Shown one piece after another: positions 6,911 to 6,975 of a stretch of 6,975 nucleotides of DNA. The DNA comes from Comamonadaceae bacterium. GTDB taxonomy: Bacteria > Pseudomonadota > Gammaproteobacteria > Burkholderiales > Burkholderiaceae. The notes under the pieces were generated by a model. It was given only the letters and a program-made list of their open reading frames with translations, was not told where the DNA came from and ran no database searches. The translations under genes and the position numbers were made by a program. The DNA lies in contig CANCGU010000142.1 of NCBI GenBank assembly GCA_947377705.1, positions 1 to 6,975 of the forward strand, in the 5' to 3' direction. The stretch's first letter is position 1, and each line of letters begins with the position of its first letter.

Positions 6911-6975
6911 TTAGGCGTGCACCAATGTGCCTTCGTCTTCGCCCATGACAACGCGCTTGAGCGCGCCGTTTTTGA
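6911..6975 (-). CDS. pyrH: UMP kinase PyrH, C-terminal fragment (cut by window edge)
   Basis: The last 20 codons and a TAA stop (6913-6911) are in the window. They read from Lys-Asn-Gly-Ala-Leu-Lys-Arg-Val-Val-Met-Gly to Glu-Gly-Thr-Leu-Val-His-Ala. E. coli PyrH ends with nearly the same Gly-Ala-Leu-Arg-Arg-Val-Val-Met-Gly...Glu-Gly-Thr-Leu segment, which forms the C-terminal strand of the amino-acid-kinase fold. PyrH phosphorylates UMP to UDP with ATP in the cytosol and is regulated by GTP and UTP in other bacteria. It sits directly before frr, as in most proteobacteria. The catalytic part lies outside the window and cannot be checked. Confidence 0.9.
   Translation of the reverse strand, partial: KNGALKRVVMGEDEGTLVHA

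Noticed and set aside
6890..6912. Short AATT-GGGG-AATT symmetry after the pyrH stop
   Set aside because: The 4-bp A/T arms are too short and weak for a terminator, and frr follows immediately with its own ribosome site.

Overview
The window is a single, gap-free stretch of the conserved pyrH-frr-(uppS)-cdsA-dxr-rseP-bamA-skp-lpxD gene block, read entirely on the minus strand. Gene content and order, together with the protein sequences, point to a betaproteobacterium of the order Burkholderiales. A Comamonadaceae member, perhaps a freshwater Limnohabitans/Rhodoferax-type organism, is my best guess. That family-level guess rests on recalled protein flavour and a base composition that looks near balanced; I did not search or compute it.

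In transcription order (right to left): the last codons of pyrH (UMP kinase) at 6911-6975; frr (ribosome recycling factor); cdsA (CDP-diglyceride synthase); dxr (MEP-pathway reductoisomerase); rseP (site-2 protease); bamA (outer-membrane protein insertase); skp/ompH (periplasmic chaperone); and the first 11 codons of lpxD (lipid A biosynthesis) at 1-35. The genes are packed with gaps of 48, 5, -1, 6, 23, -1 and 6 nt. No intergenic stretch is long enough to hold a separate gene, RNA or mobile element, and no stretch over 50 bases is non-coding.

The genes form a cell-growth and envelope cluster. pyrH and frr serve nucleotide supply and translation. cdsA supplies CDP-diacylglycerol for phospholipids. 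dxr commits carbon to isoprenoids, including the undecaprenyl carrier. rseP senses envelope stress, bamA and skp assemble outer-membrane proteins, and lpxD starts the lipid A block. Only frr shows a canonical Shine-Dalgarno sequence; the others look translationally coupled.

The most notable point is an absence. uppS (undecaprenyl diphosphate synthase), which normally sits between frr and cdsA, is missing, and the two flanking genes are intact and only 5 nt apart. Otherwise this is an ordinary, well-conserved housekeeping region. I found no evidence of a new system, mobile element, CRISPR array or RNA gene.
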